From assembly GCF_000223985.1 (NCBI RefSeq), contig NZ_AFWV01000003.1, forward strand, positions 186,001 through 250,000: a stretch of 64,000 nucleotides of DNA, given 5' to 3'. Position 1 is the stretch's first letter, and each line of letters begins with the position of its first letter. Source of the DNA: Thiocapsa marina 5811 (GTDB lineage: Bacteria; Pseudomonadota; Gammaproteobacteria; Chromatiales; Chromatiaceae). The translations under genes were made by a program, and so were the position numbers. The notes beneath the pieces are model-generated. The model saw nothing but the letters and a program-made list of their open reading frames with translations, made no database searches and was not told where the DNA came from. Shown one piece after another: positions 51,412 to 62,069 of this stretch.

Positions 51412-52365
51412 TTGAACCTCGATACCCTCGCCGTCGTTCTCGATCAGCCTGAATCCCTCGCGCTCAAACCGCTGACGCTCACCCCGCCTGGCGACGCGGA
51501 TGTCATGGTCGCGATTGAATGGAGCGGAATCAGCACGGGCACCGAGCGTCTGCTCTGGTCCGGGCGCATGCCGAGCTTTCCCGGCATGGGCTATCCCTTG
51601 GTGCCCGGCTACGAGTCGGTCGGTCGCGTGACCTGGGCCGGCGATCGGTCGGGTCTCGAGGTCGGCCAGCGCGTCTTCGTGCCCGGCGCGCGTTGCTACA
51701 ACGAGGCGCGCGGTCTGTTCGGCGGAGCGGCCTCTCGGATCGTGCTCCCCGGCGCGCGTGCCGTGCCGGTCAGCGATGCGCTCGGGGAGGAGGCCGTGCT
51801 GCTCGCGCTCGCGGCGACCGCCTACCACGCGATCGGTGGGCTCGGTGCAGGCCCCGTCGACCTCGTCATCGGCCATGGTGTGCTGGGGCGGCTGGTAGCG
51901 CGGATCGCTGCACTCATCGAAGGCGCTCGCCCCACGGTCTGGGAAACCAATCCGGAACGTGCGCGAGGCGCCGAAGGTCACGGCTACCAGGTCGTCGCGC
52001 CGGATCAAGACCACCGCACCGACTATCGGCGCATCTGCGACGTCAGCGGCGACTCGGGGATCCTCGACACCCTCATCGCTCGGATGGCCCCGGGAGGCGA
52101 GGTCATCCTGGCTGGGTTCTACAGTCAACCCCTGTCCTTCTCGTTCCCGCCGGCCTTCATGCGCGAGACGCGCATCCAGGTGGCCGCCGAATGGCGTCCG
52201 CCGGATATCGTCGCGGTCAAACAGCTCGTCGATTCGGGACGTCTGTCGCTCGACGGGCTGATCACCCATCGCGAGCCCGCAAGCCGAGCCGATGCGGCCT
52301 ATCGCACCGCCTTCGGCGACCCCAACTGTCTGAAAATGATCCTGGATTGGAGATCGATCTCGTGA
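51412..52365 (+). CDS. bchC: 3-hydroxyethyl bacteriochlorophyllide a dehydrogenase
   Basis: BchC oxidises the C3 hydroxyethyl group to acetyl, the last macrocycle step. The 317-residue zinc-free member of the medium-chain dehydrogenase family shows WSGISTGTERLLWSGRMPSF, PGMGYPLVPGYESVGRV, VPGARCYNEARGLFGGAASR and VIGHGVLGRL (nucleotide-binding loop). TTG is the start; no strong ribosome-binding site is visible. The stop overlaps the GTG of bchX. Confidence 0.95.
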   Translation: MNLDTLAVVLDQPESLALKPLTLTPPGDADVMVAIEWSGISTGTERLLWSGRMPSFPGMGYPLVPGYESVGRVTWAGDRSGLEVGQRVFVPGARCYNEARGLFGGAASRIVLPGARAVPVSDALGEEAVLLALAATAYHAIGGLGAGPVDLVIGHGVLGRLVARIAALIEGARPTVWETNPERARGAEGHGYQVVAPDQDHRTDYRRICDVSGDSGILDTLIARMAPGGEVILAGFYSQPLSFSFPPAFMRETRIQVAAEWRPPDIVAVKQLVDSGRLSLDGLITHREPASRADAAYRTAFGDPNCLKMILDWRSIS

Positions 52366-53360
52366 GTGTACCCGTTAACAGTCCCGCATTGGCGCCCGGG
52401 CGCCAATCGACCAAGGAACCGGTTGCCGCACCCTCGATCGCCACGCCCTCCATCAAGGAGACCCAGATCATCGCGATCTACGGCAAGGGCGGCATCGGCA
52501 AGAGCTTCACGCTGGCCAACCTCTCCTACATGATGGCGCAGCAGGGCAAGAAGGTTCTGCTGATCGGCTGCGACCCCAAAAGCGACACCACGACCCTGCT
52601 GTTCGGCGGGCGCGCCTGTCCCACCATCCTGGGGACCTCGGGCGAGAAGAAGCGGGCCGGCGACAAGGTCAGCATCGGCGATGTCTGCTTCAAGCGCGAC
52701 GGTGTCTTTGCGATGGAGCTGGGCGGTCCGGACGTGGGCCGGGGCTGCGGCGGTCGCGGCATCATCCACGGCTTCGAGCTGCTCGAAGGCATGGGTTTCC
52801 ATGAGTGGGACTTCGACTATGTCCTGCTCGACTTCCTCGGCGACGTGGTCTGCGGCGGCTTCGGTCTGCCGATCGCACGCGACCTCTGCCAGAAGGTGAT
52901 CGTGGTCGGATCAAACGACCTGCAGTCGCTGTATGTCGCCAACAACGTCTGCTCGGCGGTCGAGTATTTCCGTGGGCTGGGCGGCAACGTCGGTGTGGCG
53001 GGCATGGTGATCAACAAGGACGACGGTACCGGCGAGGCACAGGCCTTTGCCAAGGCTGTCGAGATCCCGATCCTGGCCACCATTCCGGCGCACGACGAGA
53101 TCCGGCGCAAGAGTGCCAATTACGAGATCATCGGACGCCCCGGCGATCGCTGGGGTCCGCTGTTCGAAGAGCTGGCGACCAATGTCGCGCTGGCCCCGCC
53201 GATCCACCCCAAGCCGCTCGATCAAGACGGGCTCCTGGGGCTCTTCACGGGCGACGTGGTCGGCCGGCATGTGGTGCTCGAGCCGGCGCGGCCCGAGGAC
53301 ATGTGCAGTGCCGAGACCTTCAAGAAACCTTCGCTCGAGGTGATCTACGACGATGTCTGA
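52362..53360 (+). CDS. bchX: Chlorophyllide a reductase iron protein X
   Basis: The NifH-like ATPase of the COR enzyme that reduces ring B to give the bacteriochlorin. P-loop [17 protein letters not shown]; bridging cysteines in GRGCGGRG and [12 protein letters not shown]. 332 residues, with an N-terminal ~35-residue leader before the P-loop, normal for BchX. The GTG start overlaps bchC (GTGA), and the end overlaps bchY by 8 bases. Confidence 0.97.
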   Translation: MSVPVNSPALAPGRQSTKEPVAAPSIATPSIKETQIIAIYGKGGIGKSFTLANLSYMMAQQGKKVLLIGCDPKSDTTTLLFGGRACPTILGTSGEKKRAGDKVSIGDVCFKRDGVFAMELGGPDVGRGCGGRGIIHGFELLEGMGFHEWDFDYVLLDFLGDVVCGGFGLPIARDLCQKVIVVGSNDLQSLYVANNVCSAVEYFRGLGGNVGVAGMVINKDDGTGEAQAFAKAVEIPILATIPAHDEIRRKSANYEIIGRPGDRWGPLFEELATNVALAPPIHPKPLDQDGLLGLFTGDVVGRHVVLEPARPEDMCSAETFKKPSLEVIYDDV

Positions 53361-54849
53361 GCCATCCGAGCGCGAAGGGCCGATCGGGGATCGCTCGGCC
53401 GGAGCGGGGGAGGGCGGCGGCTGTCACGGCGGCGCCGAGACCTTGCACGCCGCCGCGGCCGCAGCGGGAAACCGCGAGCTCTTGGAGCGCTACGCGGCGG
53501 ATTATCCGAAGGGTCCGCACGATCAACCCCAGACCATGTGCCCCGCGTTCGGTGCCCTGCGGGTCGGGCTGCGCATGCGGCGCACGGCCATGGTGCTCGC
53601 CGGCTCGGGCTGTTGTGTCTACGGTCTGACCTTTACCTCGCATTTCTACGGCGCGCGTCGCTCGGTCGGCTATGTGCCCTTCGACTCGGAGACCCTGGTC
53701 TCGGGCGCGCTTTTCGAGGACGTGCGCGAGGCGGTGCTCAAGCTCGCCGACCCGGATCACTACGACACCGTGGTGGTGATCAACCTCTGCGTGCCGACCG
53801 CCTCCGGCGTGCCGCTGCGCCTCTTGCCCAAAGAGCTCAACGGTGTGCGCATCCTCGGGATCGACGTGCCCGGGTTCGGGGTGCCGACCCATGCGGAGGC
53901 GAAGGATGTGCTCGCCGGTGCCATGCTGCAGTATGCGCGTACCGAGGCCGAGCAAGGCCCGGTGCAGGCACCGCGCGGCGGGCGCAGCGAGCGACCGACC
54001 GTCACCCTGCTCGGGGAGATGTTTCCGGCCGATCCGGTCGGGATCGGGATGATGCTCGAGCCCATGGGGCTGGCGCCCGGTCCGGTGGTGCCGACCCGCG
54101 AGTGGCGCGAGCTCTACGGGGCACTCGATTGTCGGGTCGCCGCGGCCATCCATCCGCAATATGCGGCGAGCGCGCGCGAGCTCGGTCTGGCGGGTCGTCC
54201 GGTCGTGGGCTCCGCGCCGGTCGGGTGCGAGGGGACTGCGAGCTGGCTCGATGCGATCGGAGCGGCCTGCGGAATCGCGCAGGACAAGGTCGATCTCGCC
54301 AAGAACAAGATCCTGCCGGCCATTGCCGGTGCCCTGTCGGGCAGCCCGATCAAGGGCCGGGTGACGGTCTCCGGTTACGAGGGCTCCGAGCTGCTGGTCG
54401 CGCGTCTGCTGATCGAATCCGGCGCGGACGTGCCCTATGTCGGTACGGCCTGCGGGCGCACGCCCTGGTCCGAAACGGATCTCGCCTGGCTGGAGTCGCG
54501 CGGTGTGCCGGTTCAGTTCCGAGCGTCTCTGGAGCAGGATCTCGCGGCGGTGAAGGCGCTGGAGCCGGATCTCGCGATCGGGACCACGCCGGTCGTGCAG
54601 GCGGCGAAGGAGATGAGTATCCCCGCGCTCTATTTCACGAATCTCATCTCGGCGCGTCCGCTGATGGGGCCCGCGGGTGCCGGCTCTCTGGCGCAGGTCA
54701 TCAATACGGCGCTGGCCAATCGGCATCGTTTCACGGCCATGCGCGGTTTCTTCGAGGGCGTCGGCGCGGGCGAGACCTGCGGAATCTGGGATCAGCCGCC
54801 CGTGTCGGTCGCCGCGCCCACCCCATCCCCAGTCGTCAAGCCACTTTGA
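53353..54849 (+). CDS. bchY: Chlorophyllide a reductase subunit Y
   Basis: One half of the catalytic YZ component of COR. The 498-residue protein has cysteines in [30 protein letters not shown] and [12 protein letters not shown], which provide the ligands of the bound [4Fe-4S] cluster. The Gly/Ala-rich first 40 residues vary in the family. The start ATG lies within the end of bchX, supporting coupled translation. Confidence 0.96.
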   Translation: MSEPSEREGPIGDRSAGAGEGGGCHGGAETLHAAAAAAGNRELLERYAADYPKGPHDQPQTMCPAFGALRVGLRMRRTAMVLAGSGCCVYGLTFTSHFYGARRSVGYVPFDSETLVSGALFEDVREAVLKLADPDHYDTVVVINLCVPTASGVPLRLLPKELNGVRILGIDVPGFGVPTHAEAKDVLAGAMLQYARTEAEQGPVQAPRGGRSERPTVTLLGEMFPADPVGIGMMLEPMGLAPGPVVPTREWRELYGALDCRVAAAIHPQYAASARELGLAGRPVVGSAPVGCEGTASWLDAIGAACGIAQDKVDLAKNKILPAIAGALSGSPIKGRVTVSGYEGSELLVARLLIESGADVPYVGTACGRTPWSETDLAWLESRGVPVQFRASLEQDLAAVKALEPDLAIGTTPVVQAAKEMSIPALYFTNLISARPLMGPAGAGSLAQVINTALANRHRFTAMRGFFEGVGAGETCGIWDQPPVSVAAPTPSPVVKPL

Positions 54850-54874
54850 GTCCGGTTACGAGGACGTCTTACCC

Positions 54875-56314
54875 ATGTTGATCAACGACCTCGATCGCGC
54901 CGGCGGTTACTGGGGCTCCGTCTACGTCTTCGCGGCCATCAAGGGTCTGCAGGTCATTATCGACGGGCCGGTCGGCTGCGAGAACCTTCCGGTGACCGCC
55001 GTGCTGCACTATACGGACGGATTGCCGCCGCATGAGCTTCCGGTCGTCGTGACCGGTCTGGGCGAGGAAGAGCTGGGCCAGAAGGGGACCGAGGAGGCGA
55101 TGCGTCGCGCCTATGCCACCCTGGATCCGAAGCGTCCCGCCGTCGTGGTCACCGGCTCGATCGCCGAGATGATCGGCGGCGGCGTGACGCCCGAAGGGAC
55201 CAATATCCATCGTTTCCTGCCGCGCACCATCGACGAAGATCAGTGGCAGAGTGCGAATCGCGCCATGTACTGGCTGTGGAGTCAGTACGGCCTGAAGAAG
55301 GGCGGGATGCCGAAGGCCAAGCCGCGCAAGCCCGGCGAGCCCCCGCGCGTCAACATCATCGGACCCATGTACGGGACCTTCAACACCCCGTCTGATCTCG
55401 CCGAGATCAGACGGTTGGTGGAAGGCATCGGGGCGACGGTCAATCAGGTCTTCCCGCTCGGGAGTCATCTGGATCGGGTGCCGGAGCTGGTGAATGCAGA
55501 GGTCAACATCTGCATGTATCGCGAGTTCGGGCGCAGCCTCTGCGAGGCGCTCGAGCGGCCCTTTCTCCAAGCCCCGATCGGCCTGCACAGCACGACCAAG
55601 TTCCTGCGGACCCTCGGCGAGCTGCTCGAGCTGGATCCCGAACCCTTCATCGAGCAGGAAAAACACACGACCATCAAGCCGATCTGGGATCTCTGGCGAT
55701 CCGTGACACAGGATTTCTTCGGCACGGCCAGTTTCGGCGTCGTGGCCACGGACACCTATGCGCGCGGCCTGCGCCATTTCCTCGAAGACGAGCTTGGTCT
55801 GCCGTGTCATTTCACCTTCTCACGCAAGGCCGGCATCAAGCCGGACAATGACGCCGTGCGCGAGGCGGTGCATAAGAAGACGCCTCTGATCGTCTTCGGC
55901 AGCTACAACGAGCGGATGTATTTGTCCGAGATCGGTGCCCGCGCGACCTATATCCCGGCGTCGTTCCCGGGGACCGTGATTCGTCGGCACACGGGGACGC
56001 CCTTTATGGGCTACTCGGGGGCGACCTACATCGTCCAAGAGGTGTGCAACGCACTCTTCGATGCCCTCTTCAACATCATTCCGCTCGGAACCGATCTCGA
56101 CAAGGTCGATGCCACGCCGGCCCGGCTGCATCGCGAGCTGCCTTGGGACGAGGACGCACTCGCCGCGTTCGACCGGATTGTCGAGGCCCAGCCAGTCTTG
56201 GTGCGGATTTCGGCCGCCAAACGCCTGCGCGATGCCGCCGAGCGGGCCTCGCGCAATGCGGCCGACGACCGCGTGGGTCTCGAGCGCGTGCTCGAGGCGC
56301 AGCGCTCGGTCTAG
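54875..56314 (+). CDS. bchZ: Chlorophyllide a reductase subunit Z
   Basis: The partner of BchY. 479 residues starting [20 protein letters not shown], with the cluster cysteine in [13 protein letters not shown] and the block [19 protein letters not shown]. The frame is open upstream, but the family begins at this ATG. A C-terminal small domain ([20 protein letters not shown]) is present, like that of BchB. It ends the crtE-bchCXYZ unit; the puf operon follows after 618 bases. Confidence 0.96.
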   Translation: MLINDLDRAGGYWGSVYVFAAIKGLQVIIDGPVGCENLPVTAVLHYTDGLPPHELPVVVTGLGEEELGQKGTEEAMRRAYATLDPKRPAVVVTGSIAEMIGGGVTPEGTNIHRFLPRTIDEDQWQSANRAMYWLWSQYGLKKGGMPKAKPRKPGEPPRVNIIGPMYGTFNTPSDLAEIRRLVEGIGATVNQVFPLGSHLDRVPELVNAEVNICMYREFGRSLCEALERPFLQAPIGLHSTTKFLRTLGELLELDPEPFIEQEKHTTIKPIWDLWRSVTQDFFGTASFGVVATDTYARGLRHFLEDELGLPCHFTFSRKAGIKPDNDAVREAVHKKTPLIVFGSYNERMYLSEIGARATYIPASFPGTVIRRHTGTPFMGYSGATYIVQEVCNALFDALFNIIPLGTDLDKVDATPARLHRELPWDEDALAAFDRIVEAQPVLVRISAAKRLRDAAERASRNAADDRVGLERVLEAQRSV

Positions 56315-56932
56315 TCGCCGACCCTCCAAGTCGGCTCAAGCCGCCGTGCCCGCATTCGAGCGGGCAGGTAGCGGTGCGTTCACCCGATTCCCTTCACCGC
56401 TCGTGGGATCGGCAGGCGCCAGCCTGCCGACCTTTCCGCCTGGGTTCTCCACGCGGTTCCTACGTCGAACGTGCGACCAGGGGACCGGTCCTGTCCGGCG
56501 AGTTGTCCGCGCGCAGCTGGGATGAAAAGAGGTGTAAATGTAGATTGACATCTACGTCAGTCAAGCTAGACTGACACCTAAATCCAGCCACCCCGCAAGG
56601 CTTTCGTGCCGCACCCGTGAGACCCGACCTAAACAATCCGCGATTCGACGCATCGAACGTTACGCCGTTTGCGTCGCTCAGAACATCCTTTGAGGTCGAG
56701 GTCCACGGGCAAGGTGCGCTGCGGGGCGAAGCCGGGTCTTTTTCGTCGGTCGGGGGCTTCGCCTCGCTCGGCATAGGTTGTCCGTCCCCGATTGAGGGGC
56801 GGTGGAATCGAGAGCCTGCCCGGACAATCCGGTTGGCTTCTCCGTCGCGGTCCGTTGCTCCGCGACGAAACCCCCGCCGCACGGGGTCGGTGCGGCGTCA
56901 CTTAGGTTCATCTCCTACTGGAGGATCGATCA
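56315..56932 (+). promoter_or_regulatory. bchZ-pufB intergenic region with long puf leader
   Basis: 618 bases. The puf promoter and PpsR boxes are at 56533-56576. The remaining ~350 bases before pufB would be an unusually long 5' leader in which I recognise no gene (no pufQ). Frames seen here are shadows. Confidence 0.6.
56533..56576 (+). promoter_or_regulatory. puf promoter with paired PpsR boxes
   Basis: TGTAAATGTAGATTGACA (perfect) and AGTCAAGCTAGACTGACA (one mismatch), 26 bp centre to centre. TTGACA (-35) and TAGACT (-10) are 16 bp apart, the same register as at puc. Confidence 0.85.
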
Positions 56933-57076
56933 ATGGCTGAAAACACCAGCATGTCCGGCGTGACCGAAGAAGAAGCGAAAGAGTTCCACGGGATCTTCGT
57001 GCAGAGCATGACCACCTTCTTCGGAATCGTGATCGTTGCGCACATCCTGGCATGGCTGTGGCGCCCCTGGCTGTAA
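56933..57076 (+). CDS. pufB: LH1 beta polypeptide 1
   Basis: 47 residues: [47 protein letters not shown]. The ligand His is in [13 protein letters not shown], the LH1-type C-terminus. GGAG lies upstream. First structural gene of the puf operon, paired with pufA 74 bases downstream. Confidence 0.96.
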   Translation: MAENTSMSGVTEEEAKEFHGIFVQSMTTFFGIVIVAHILAWLWRPWL

Positions 57077-57150
57077 CGGCAACCCATTCAGCGCTGGCGC
57101 CCGAGGGTGCCGGTCGCAAGATGATCTAACTCGTACTGATTCGAGGAGAA

Positions 57151-57369
57151 ATGAATATGATCTCGACCGAAAGCTTGTGGAAAATCTGGCTGATCATGAA
57201 TCCACGTCCCATCCTGATCGCCCTGTTTGGGTTCCTGCTCGTCTTGGCCCTAGGCATTCACCTGGTCCTGCTCAGCACTGCAGACTTCAATTGGCTCGAA
57301 GACGGCATCCCGGCCAAGTCGGCGGTCAGCCAGATGCAAGTGACGCCGGTTGTGCCGCAAAGGCAATAG
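57151..57369 (+). CDS. pufA: LH1 alpha polypeptide 1
   Basis: 72 residues: [57 protein letters not shown] and a tail ending VVPQRQ. NPRP replaces the DPRR seen in copies 2 and 3. The segment after the ligand His ([17 protein letters not shown]) keeps Trp, Asp and Ile at places that bind calcium in Thermochromatium tepidum LH1, but has one more residue between His and Trp. GAGGAG lies upstream; a second ATG two codons in is possible. Confidence 0.95.
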   Translation: MNMISTESLWKIWLIMNPRPILIALFGFLLVLALGIHLVLLSTADFNWLEDGIPAKSAVSQMQVTPVVPQRQ

Positions 57370-57441
57370 CGTCCTTTTCGGGGGTGGCAGGGGAGGCGTG
57401 GCTCATTAGCCAGACCCCACCTACCGCCGACAGTGCTAAGA

Positions 57442-57466
57442 GGAGGCAGCCGGATCGGATGCCTCC
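57442..57466 (+). terminator. Intercistronic hairpin between pufA1 and pufL
   Basis: GGAGGCA / TGCCTCC stem with an inner CCG-GAT-CGG. It lies 19 bases before the pufL ATG. Hairpins here in other purple bacteria protect the pufBA part of the message and set LH1 above reaction-centre levels; that role is inferred. A weaker TGGCT-CATT-AGCCA stem lies just upstream (57399-57412). Confidence 0.6.
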
Positions 57467-57484
57467 CCAGCAGAGGATTTTACG

Positions 57485-58321
57485 ATGGCCATGCTCAGTT
57501 TTGAGAAAAAATACCGCGTCCGTGGCGGGACGCTGATAGGGGGCGACCTATTCGACTTCTGGGTGGGGCCGTTTTACGTCGGCTTCTTCGGGGTCGCTAC
57601 GCTCTTCTTCGCCATTTTAGGTACGCTCTTGATCGTCTGGGGCGCCACCCTGGGTCCAAATCCCGAGCTTCAGACATTCAACATCTGGCAGATCAACATC
57701 GCTCCGCCCGATCTCAGCTATGGGCTCGGAATGGCCCCGCTCGATCAAGGCGGGCTCTGGCAGTTCATTACAGTCTGCGCGATCGGGGCCTTTGTCTCTT
57801 GGGCGCTTCGCGAAGTGGAAATCGCTCGTAAGCTCGGTATCGGCTTCCACGTCCCCTTCGCATTCGCCTTCGCCATTGGTGCCTACATCACCTTGGTCGT
57901 GATTCGCCCGATCCTGATGGGCGCATGGGGTCATGGTTTCCCCTACGGGATTCTGAGCCATTTAGACTGGGTTTCGAATGTCGGGTACCAGTACCTGCAC
58001 TTCCATTACAACCCAGCCCATATGCTCGCAATCACTTTCTTCTTCACCACGACTCTGGCGTTGGCGATGCACGGATCGCTCATCCTGTCGGTGACGAATC
58101 CCGCGAAAAGCGAGCCCGTCAAGACCGGCGAGCATGAGAACACCTTCTTTCGCGATCTGATCGGTTACTCCGTCGGCGCACTCGGCATCCATCGCTTGGG
58201 CCTCTTCTTGGCGCTCGCGGCGGTGTTTTTCAGCGCTGTTTGTATCGTGATCAGCGGACCCTTCTGGACGCGCGGCTGGCCGGAATGGTGGAGCTGGTGG
58301 CTTGAGCTTCCGCTCTGGTAG
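57485..58321 (+). CDS. pufL: Photosynthetic reaction centre L subunit
   Basis: 278 residues, five transmembrane helices. Ligands for special-pair and accessory bacteriochlorophyll lie in [20 protein letters not shown] and the following PAHML; the iron/quinone histidines are in [11 protein letters not shown] and [28 protein letters not shown] matches the conserved N-terminus. AGAGG precedes the ATG. Full length. Confidence 0.98.
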   Translation: MAMLSFEKKYRVRGGTLIGGDLFDFWVGPFYVGFFGVATLFFAILGTLLIVWGATLGPNPELQTFNIWQINIAPPDLSYGLGMAPLDQGGLWQFITVCAIGAFVSWALREVEIARKLGIGFHVPFAFAFAIGAYITLVVIRPILMGAWGHGFPYGILSHLDWVSNVGYQYLHFHYNPAHMLAITFFFTTTLALAMHGSLILSVTNPAKSEPVKTGEHENTFFRDLIGYSVGALGIHRLGLFLALAAVFFSAVCIVISGPFWTRGWPEWWSWWLELPLW

Positions 58322-58337
58322 GGTCTAGGAGACAACA

Positions 58338-59309
58338 ATGGCTGAATATCAGAACATTTTTACAAGCGTGCAGGTGCGCTCTCCGGCTTACCCCGGAACG
58401 CCCATGCCGAAAGGCAATCTGCCGCGTATCGGCACGCCGATCTTTTCCTACTGGGCGGGCAAGATCGGCGACGCTCAGATCGGTCCCATCTACCTCGGAT
58501 TCACCGGTGTTGCATCCTTGCTCTTTGGCTTTATCGCCATTGAGATCATCGGCTTCAACATGGCAGCTTCCGTGAACTGGAGCCCGATCGAGTTCGTCAA
58601 GAACTTCTTCTGGTTGGCGCTCGAGCCGCCGCCACCCTCGTACGGCCTCAGTATCCCTCCTTTGGGTGATGGTGGCTGGTGGTTGATCGCCGGGTTCTTT
58701 CTGACCACGTCGATCATCCTTTGGTGGATCCGGACCTATAAGCGTGCTGCGGATCTGGGTTTGAGTCAGTGGCTGTCGTGGGCGTTTGCAGCGGCGATCT
58801 TCTTCTATCTGAGCTTGGGCTTCATTCGCCCGGTGTTGATGGGAAGCTGGGCCGAGGCGGTGCCTTTCGGTATCTTCCCTCACCTTGATTGGACGGCGGC
58901 CTTCTCGATTCGGTACGGGAACCTCTATTACAACCCGTTCCACATGCTCTCGATCGCCTTCCTGTATGGCTCGGCCCTGCTGTTTGCCATGCACGGTGCG
59001 ACCATCCTCGCCGTCAGCCGGTTCGGTGGCGACCGCGAGATCGACCAGATCACCGATCGCGGTACGGCGGCGGAGCGCGCAGCACTCTTCTGGCGCTGGA
59101 CGATGGGCTTCAACGCAACGATGGAATCCATTCATCGCTGGGCCTGGTGGTTCGCGGTCTTGACCGTCATTACAGCGGGCATCGGGATTCTCCTGACCGG
59201 CACCGTCGTCGACAACTGGTATCTGTGGGCAGTGAAGCATGGTGTCGCTCCAGTCTATCCGCTTGACGGCGCTGTGGATCCGACGTTGTTGCAGGGGGTT
59301 TCGCAATGA
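58338..59309 (+). CDS. pufM: Photosynthetic reaction centre M subunit
   Basis: 323 residues. Conserved segments: [20 protein letters not shown] at the N-terminal side, [20 protein letters not shown] and PFHMLS with pigment-ligating histidines, [20 protein letters not shown] and [12 protein letters not shown] with the iron histidines. There is a C-terminal extension ([18 protein letters not shown]), as in species with a bound cytochrome. The stop overlaps the pufC ATG as ATGA. Confidence 0.98.
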   Translation: MAEYQNIFTSVQVRSPAYPGTPMPKGNLPRIGTPIFSYWAGKIGDAQIGPIYLGFTGVASLLFGFIAIEIIGFNMAASVNWSPIEFVKNFFWLALEPPPPSYGLSIPPLGDGGWWLIAGFFLTTSIILWWIRTYKRAADLGLSQWLSWAFAAAIFFYLSLGFIRPVLMGSWAEAVPFGIFPHLDWTAAFSIRYGNLYYNPFHMLSIAFLYGSALLFAMHGATILAVSRFGGDREIDQITDRGTAAERAALFWRWTMGFNATMESIHRWAWWFAVLTVITAGIGILLTGTVVDNWYLWAVKHGVAPVYPLDGAVDPTLLQGVSQ

Positions 59310-60388
59310 AGATGACTCATTACACGTCGATCCCGCTGGCTGCTGTTGTTGCTTCGGTTTTCGTGTCCGGCTGTGAAGCGCCGCCTCCCGAAACCGTGCA
59401 GCTGGGTTACCGCGGTCTTGCGATGGAGCATGTCCAAAACCCGGGCGATCTGGCACGCAACTATAAGGCGAACCAGCCTCCCGAGGTGATTCCGGCGGCA
59501 CCGCCTGGCGGACCGAAGGTCTCCGAGGTCTATGAGAACGTCCAGGTCCTGAGTGACCTCACGGTTGCGGATTTCACGCGTTTGATGGTAGCCGTAACCA
59601 CGTGGGTCGCTCCGGAGCAGGGTTGCAACTATTGCCATGTGCCCGGCAACTGGGCGTCGGACGACATCTATACGAAGGTCGTATCGCGTAAGATGTTCCA
59701 GATGACGCAGCAGGCCAATTCGGCATGGAAGGACCATGTCGCGGATACGGGCGTGACCTGCTACACCTGCCATCGCGGCAAGCCGGTCCCCGAGTATGTC
59801 TGGACGACCGATCCGGGTCCGGATCTGCCCTCCGGCGTGTCCCCGACGGGCCAGAACATCGCCTCGTCGACGGTCGCCTATGCGTCGTTGCCGTTCGATC
59901 CCTTCACCCCGTTCCTCGATCAGGCCAACGAGATCCGCGTGATCGGCGATTCTGCTCTGCCGAGCGGCAACTTGACTTCGATCAAGCAAGCGGAGTGGAC
60001 CTATGGGTTGATGATGCAGATGTCCGACGCGCTCGGCGTGAACTGCACCTTCTGCCACAACAGTCGGTCCTTCTTTGCCTGGGACCAGAGCACCCCGCAG
60101 CGCACGACCGCTTGGTACGCGATCCGGCATGTGCGTGAGATCAACCAGGAATACATCTGGCCGTTGAACGAGGTATTGCCCGAGACGCGGAAGGGTCCGC
60201 TGGGCGACCCCTACCGGGTGAGCTGCGTGACCTGCCATCAGGGCGCGTACAAGCCGCTTTACGGTGCTCAGATGCTCAAGGACTACCCCGCACTTGCAGG
60301 TCCGACCCTGATTGCGGCACCCGAGGAAGCGGCTCCGGTCGAGCCCGCGGCAGAAGCAGCGCCCGCGGAGGGGCCGAAGCAGTTGTGA
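59306..60388 (+). CDS. pufC: Reaction-centre tetraheme cytochrome c subunit
   Basis: A periplasmic electron donor to the oxidised special pair. The 360-residue protein has a signal peptide with lipobox FVSGCEA (acylated Cys near residue 23) and four c-type heme sites: CNYCH, CYTCH, CTFCH and CVTCH. The C-terminal ~30 residues are Ala/Pro/Glu-rich. It overlaps pufM. Full set of hemes, so a normal four-heme subunit is expected. Confidence 0.97.
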   Translation: MKMTHYTSIPLAAVVASVFVSGCEAPPPETVQLGYRGLAMEHVQNPGDLARNYKANQPPEVIPAAPPGGPKVSEVYENVQVLSDLTVADFTRLMVAVTTWVAPEQGCNYCHVPGNWASDDIYTKVVSRKMFQMTQQANSAWKDHVADTGVTCYTCHRGKPVPEYVWTTDPGPDLPSGVSPTGQNIASSTVAYASLPFDPFTPFLDQANEIRVIGDSALPSGNLTSIKQAEWTYGLMMQMSDALGVNCTFCHNSRSFFAWDQSTPQRTTAWYAIRHVREINQEYIWPLNEVLPETRKGPLGDPYRVSCVTCHQGAYKPLYGAQMLKDYPALAGPTLIAAPEEAAPVEPAAEAAPAEGPKQL

Positions 60389-60583
60389 GCAAGTCGGCCG
60401 GCTCGGCTGGCCGGAAAGGCAAGGAGGCCAAGAGGCAGCGCCTGATTCCGGTCCGGCGCATAGCGGGTGAGATGATTCAGCAGGCCGCACCCTTATCCTG
60501 CCGCTCGCAACCGTCAGGTTGCTCAGGCTAGGGTATAACACCTGATAGGGAAAGGGTCCCGGTCACAAGGCGAGGAGCTATCG

Positions 60584-60730
60584 ATGACCAACCGGAACGT
60601 CACGACATCGGGTCTGACAGAAAACGAGGCGAAAGAGTTTCATGGCATCTTCGTGTCGAGTTTTGTCACCTTCACATCGATCGTGGTCGTTGCGCACATC
60701 CTGGTTTGGTTGTGGCGTCCTTGGCTTTAA
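60584..60730 (+). CDS. pufB: LH1 beta polypeptide 2
   Basis: 48 residues: [48 protein letters not shown]. Less like copies 1 and 3 than they are to each other ([12 protein letters not shown] against QSM..F.G.V). GAGGAG lies upstream. Second antenna pair in the B1A1LMC-B2A2-B3A3 order also known in Allochromatium. Confidence 0.94.
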   Translation: MTNRNVTTSGLTENEAKEFHGIFVSSFVTFTSIVVVAHILVWLWRPWL

Positions 60731-60813
60731 CCGAGGCGGCGGGCGTCGAATGATGACCCACCGGGCGTTTGCTGATACAGCAAGTCCCATCTTTTAGACA
60801 CTGGAGTTTGAAA

Positions 60814-60948
60814 ATGCACAAAGTTTGGCAGATTTTCGATCCGCGTAGAGCACTCTCAGGCTTGCTTGGATTCCTGCTCGTCCTGGCGTTGTTGATCCAC
60901 TTTATCCTGCTCAGCAGTCCTGCCTTTAACTGGCTCGGCGGCGTTTAG
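60814..60948 (+). CDS. pufA: LH1 alpha polypeptide 2 (short)
   Basis: 44 residues, [20 protein letters not shown] then [20 protein letters not shown] and LGGV. It stops four residues after the conserved Trp, so it lacks the C-terminal tail of copies 1 and 3 and any acidic residue after Trp. Helix and ligand His are intact. It may form a minority subunit in LH1 rings. Confidence 0.93.
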   Translation: MHKVWQIFDPRRALSGLLGFLLVLALLIHFILLSSPAFNWLGGV

Positions 60949-61080
60949 TCTGGTGTTCGCATCGGGATCGTCCGCATTGGCCTTCGAGACCTATGGGCGA
61001 TCCGATCCAATGTGGTTCCCGCCGCGGGAAAGTCGCGGTAACGGCCAACTGGCCAAAACATGACAAGTGAGGGTAGTTCC

Positions 61081-61224
61081 ATGGCTGAAGAGAAAAGCAT
61101 GTCCGGGCTGACCGAAGAAGAGGCGAAGGAGTTTCACGGCATCTTCGTGCAGAGCATGTCCGGGTTCGTCGGGGTTGTTGTCTTTGCTCACATCCTTGCC
61201 TGGTTCTGGCGCCCCTGGCTGTAG
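61081..61224 (+). CDS. pufB: LH1 beta polypeptide 3
   Basis: 47 residues: [47 protein letters not shown]. Close to copy 1, with ligand His in [13 protein letters not shown]. Only a weak GAGGGTAG-like ribosome-binding site is seen upstream. Confidence 0.95.
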   Translation: MAEEKSMSGLTEEEAKEFHGIFVQSMSGFVGVVVFAHILAWFWRPWL

Positions 61225-61311
61225 TTGAGCGCCTTAGACTCGCGATGGATTCCGACGGGAGGAGCGCAGCGAACTGCGCCGTCCCGGTCTATGTCTTTAG
61301 GAGATTAACTC

Positions 61312-61515
61312 ATGCATAAGATTTGGCAGATCTTCGATCCGCGCAGAACACTGGTTGCTTTGTTCGGTTTCCTGTTGGTGCTCGGGCTGTTGATCCACTT
61401 TATCCTGCTCAGCACGGCCGACTTCAACTGGCTGTCCGACGGCGCGCCGGCTGCGGGTAGCGCTGCCGCTGTGACGCCTGCGACACAGATGGCTCCCCTG
61501 CCTGCCGGCCGTTAG
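61312..61515 (+). CDS. pufA: LH1 alpha polypeptide 3
   Basis: 67 residues: [50 protein letters not shown] and an Ala/Pro tail ending LPAGR. Nearly identical to copy 2 up to the Trp, but with a full tail. AGGAG lies upstream. Last gene of the puf antenna series. Confidence 0.95.
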   Translation: MHKIWQIFDPRRTLVALFGFLLVLGLLIHFILLSTADFNWLSDGAPAAGSAAAVTPATQMAPLPAGR

Positions 61516-61585
61516 ATCAGGCCGCGAGTTGCGATCTCGGGCGGCGGTGCGCAAGGCCGGCTCCGCCCGAGAACGCAACGCCCGA

Positions 61586-61637
61586 AGCACTCCGCCCGCA
61601 GCACTCCGCCCGCAGCACTCCGACCGAAGCGCTCTGC
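61586..61637 (+). repeat. 14-bp tandem repeat, about 3.5 units
   Basis: AGCACTCCGCCCGC twice, then AGCACTCCGACCGA, then the partial AGCGCTCTGC. It lies between pufA3 and yjbQ, immediately before the yjbQ start codon. Confidence 0.75.
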
Positions 61638-62066
61638 ATGTTCCTCCCCTGCGAATCGATCGTCCTACGCACGGCCGCGCCGATCGAGATCATCGATATC
61701 ACGGCACGCGTTCAGGAACGCTTCCAACGAATCGGAATTATTCAAGGTCAGGTGACCTTGTTCTCGCCCCATACGACCGCATTCGTGTGCTTGAATGAAA
61801 AAGAGCAGATGTTGCAGCGCGACATGCTCGACTTCCTTCACCGACTCGTTCCCGCCGATACGGATTTTCGTCACAACCGCAATCCGATCGACGGTCGTCT
61901 GAACGCACATTCCCACCTGCTCGGGCTTCTGATGACCGCATCGCAGACCATTCCCGTTGCCGACGGTGCTCTGCTTCTCGGCGGATGGCAATCGATCTTT
62001 TTCATCGAATTGGATGGCCCGCGCGACGAGCGTCATCTTCTGATGCAGGTCAACGGAGAGCGTTAG
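61638..62066 (+). CDS. YjbQ/UPF0047 family protein
   Basis: 142 residues with the family motifs GQVTLFSPHTTAFVCLNEKE, NAHSHLLGLLMTASQTIPV and GGWQSIFFIELDGPRDERHL. The histidines and acidic residues suggest a metal site. In E. coli YjbQ has weak thiamine-phosphate-synthase activity; the real role is unclear. It ends 3 bases before the RuBisCO-like gene, so the two are probably co-translated. The start is uncertain, with no clear ribosome-binding site before this ATG because of the tandem repeat. Confidence 0.85.
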   Translation: MFLPCESIVLRTAAPIEIIDITARVQERFQRIGIIQGQVTLFSPHTTAFVCLNEKEQMLQRDMLDFLHRLVPADTDFRHNRNPIDGRLNAHSHLLGLLMTASQTIPVADGALLLGGWQSIFFIELDGPRDERHLLMQVNGER

Positions 62067-62069
62067 CGA

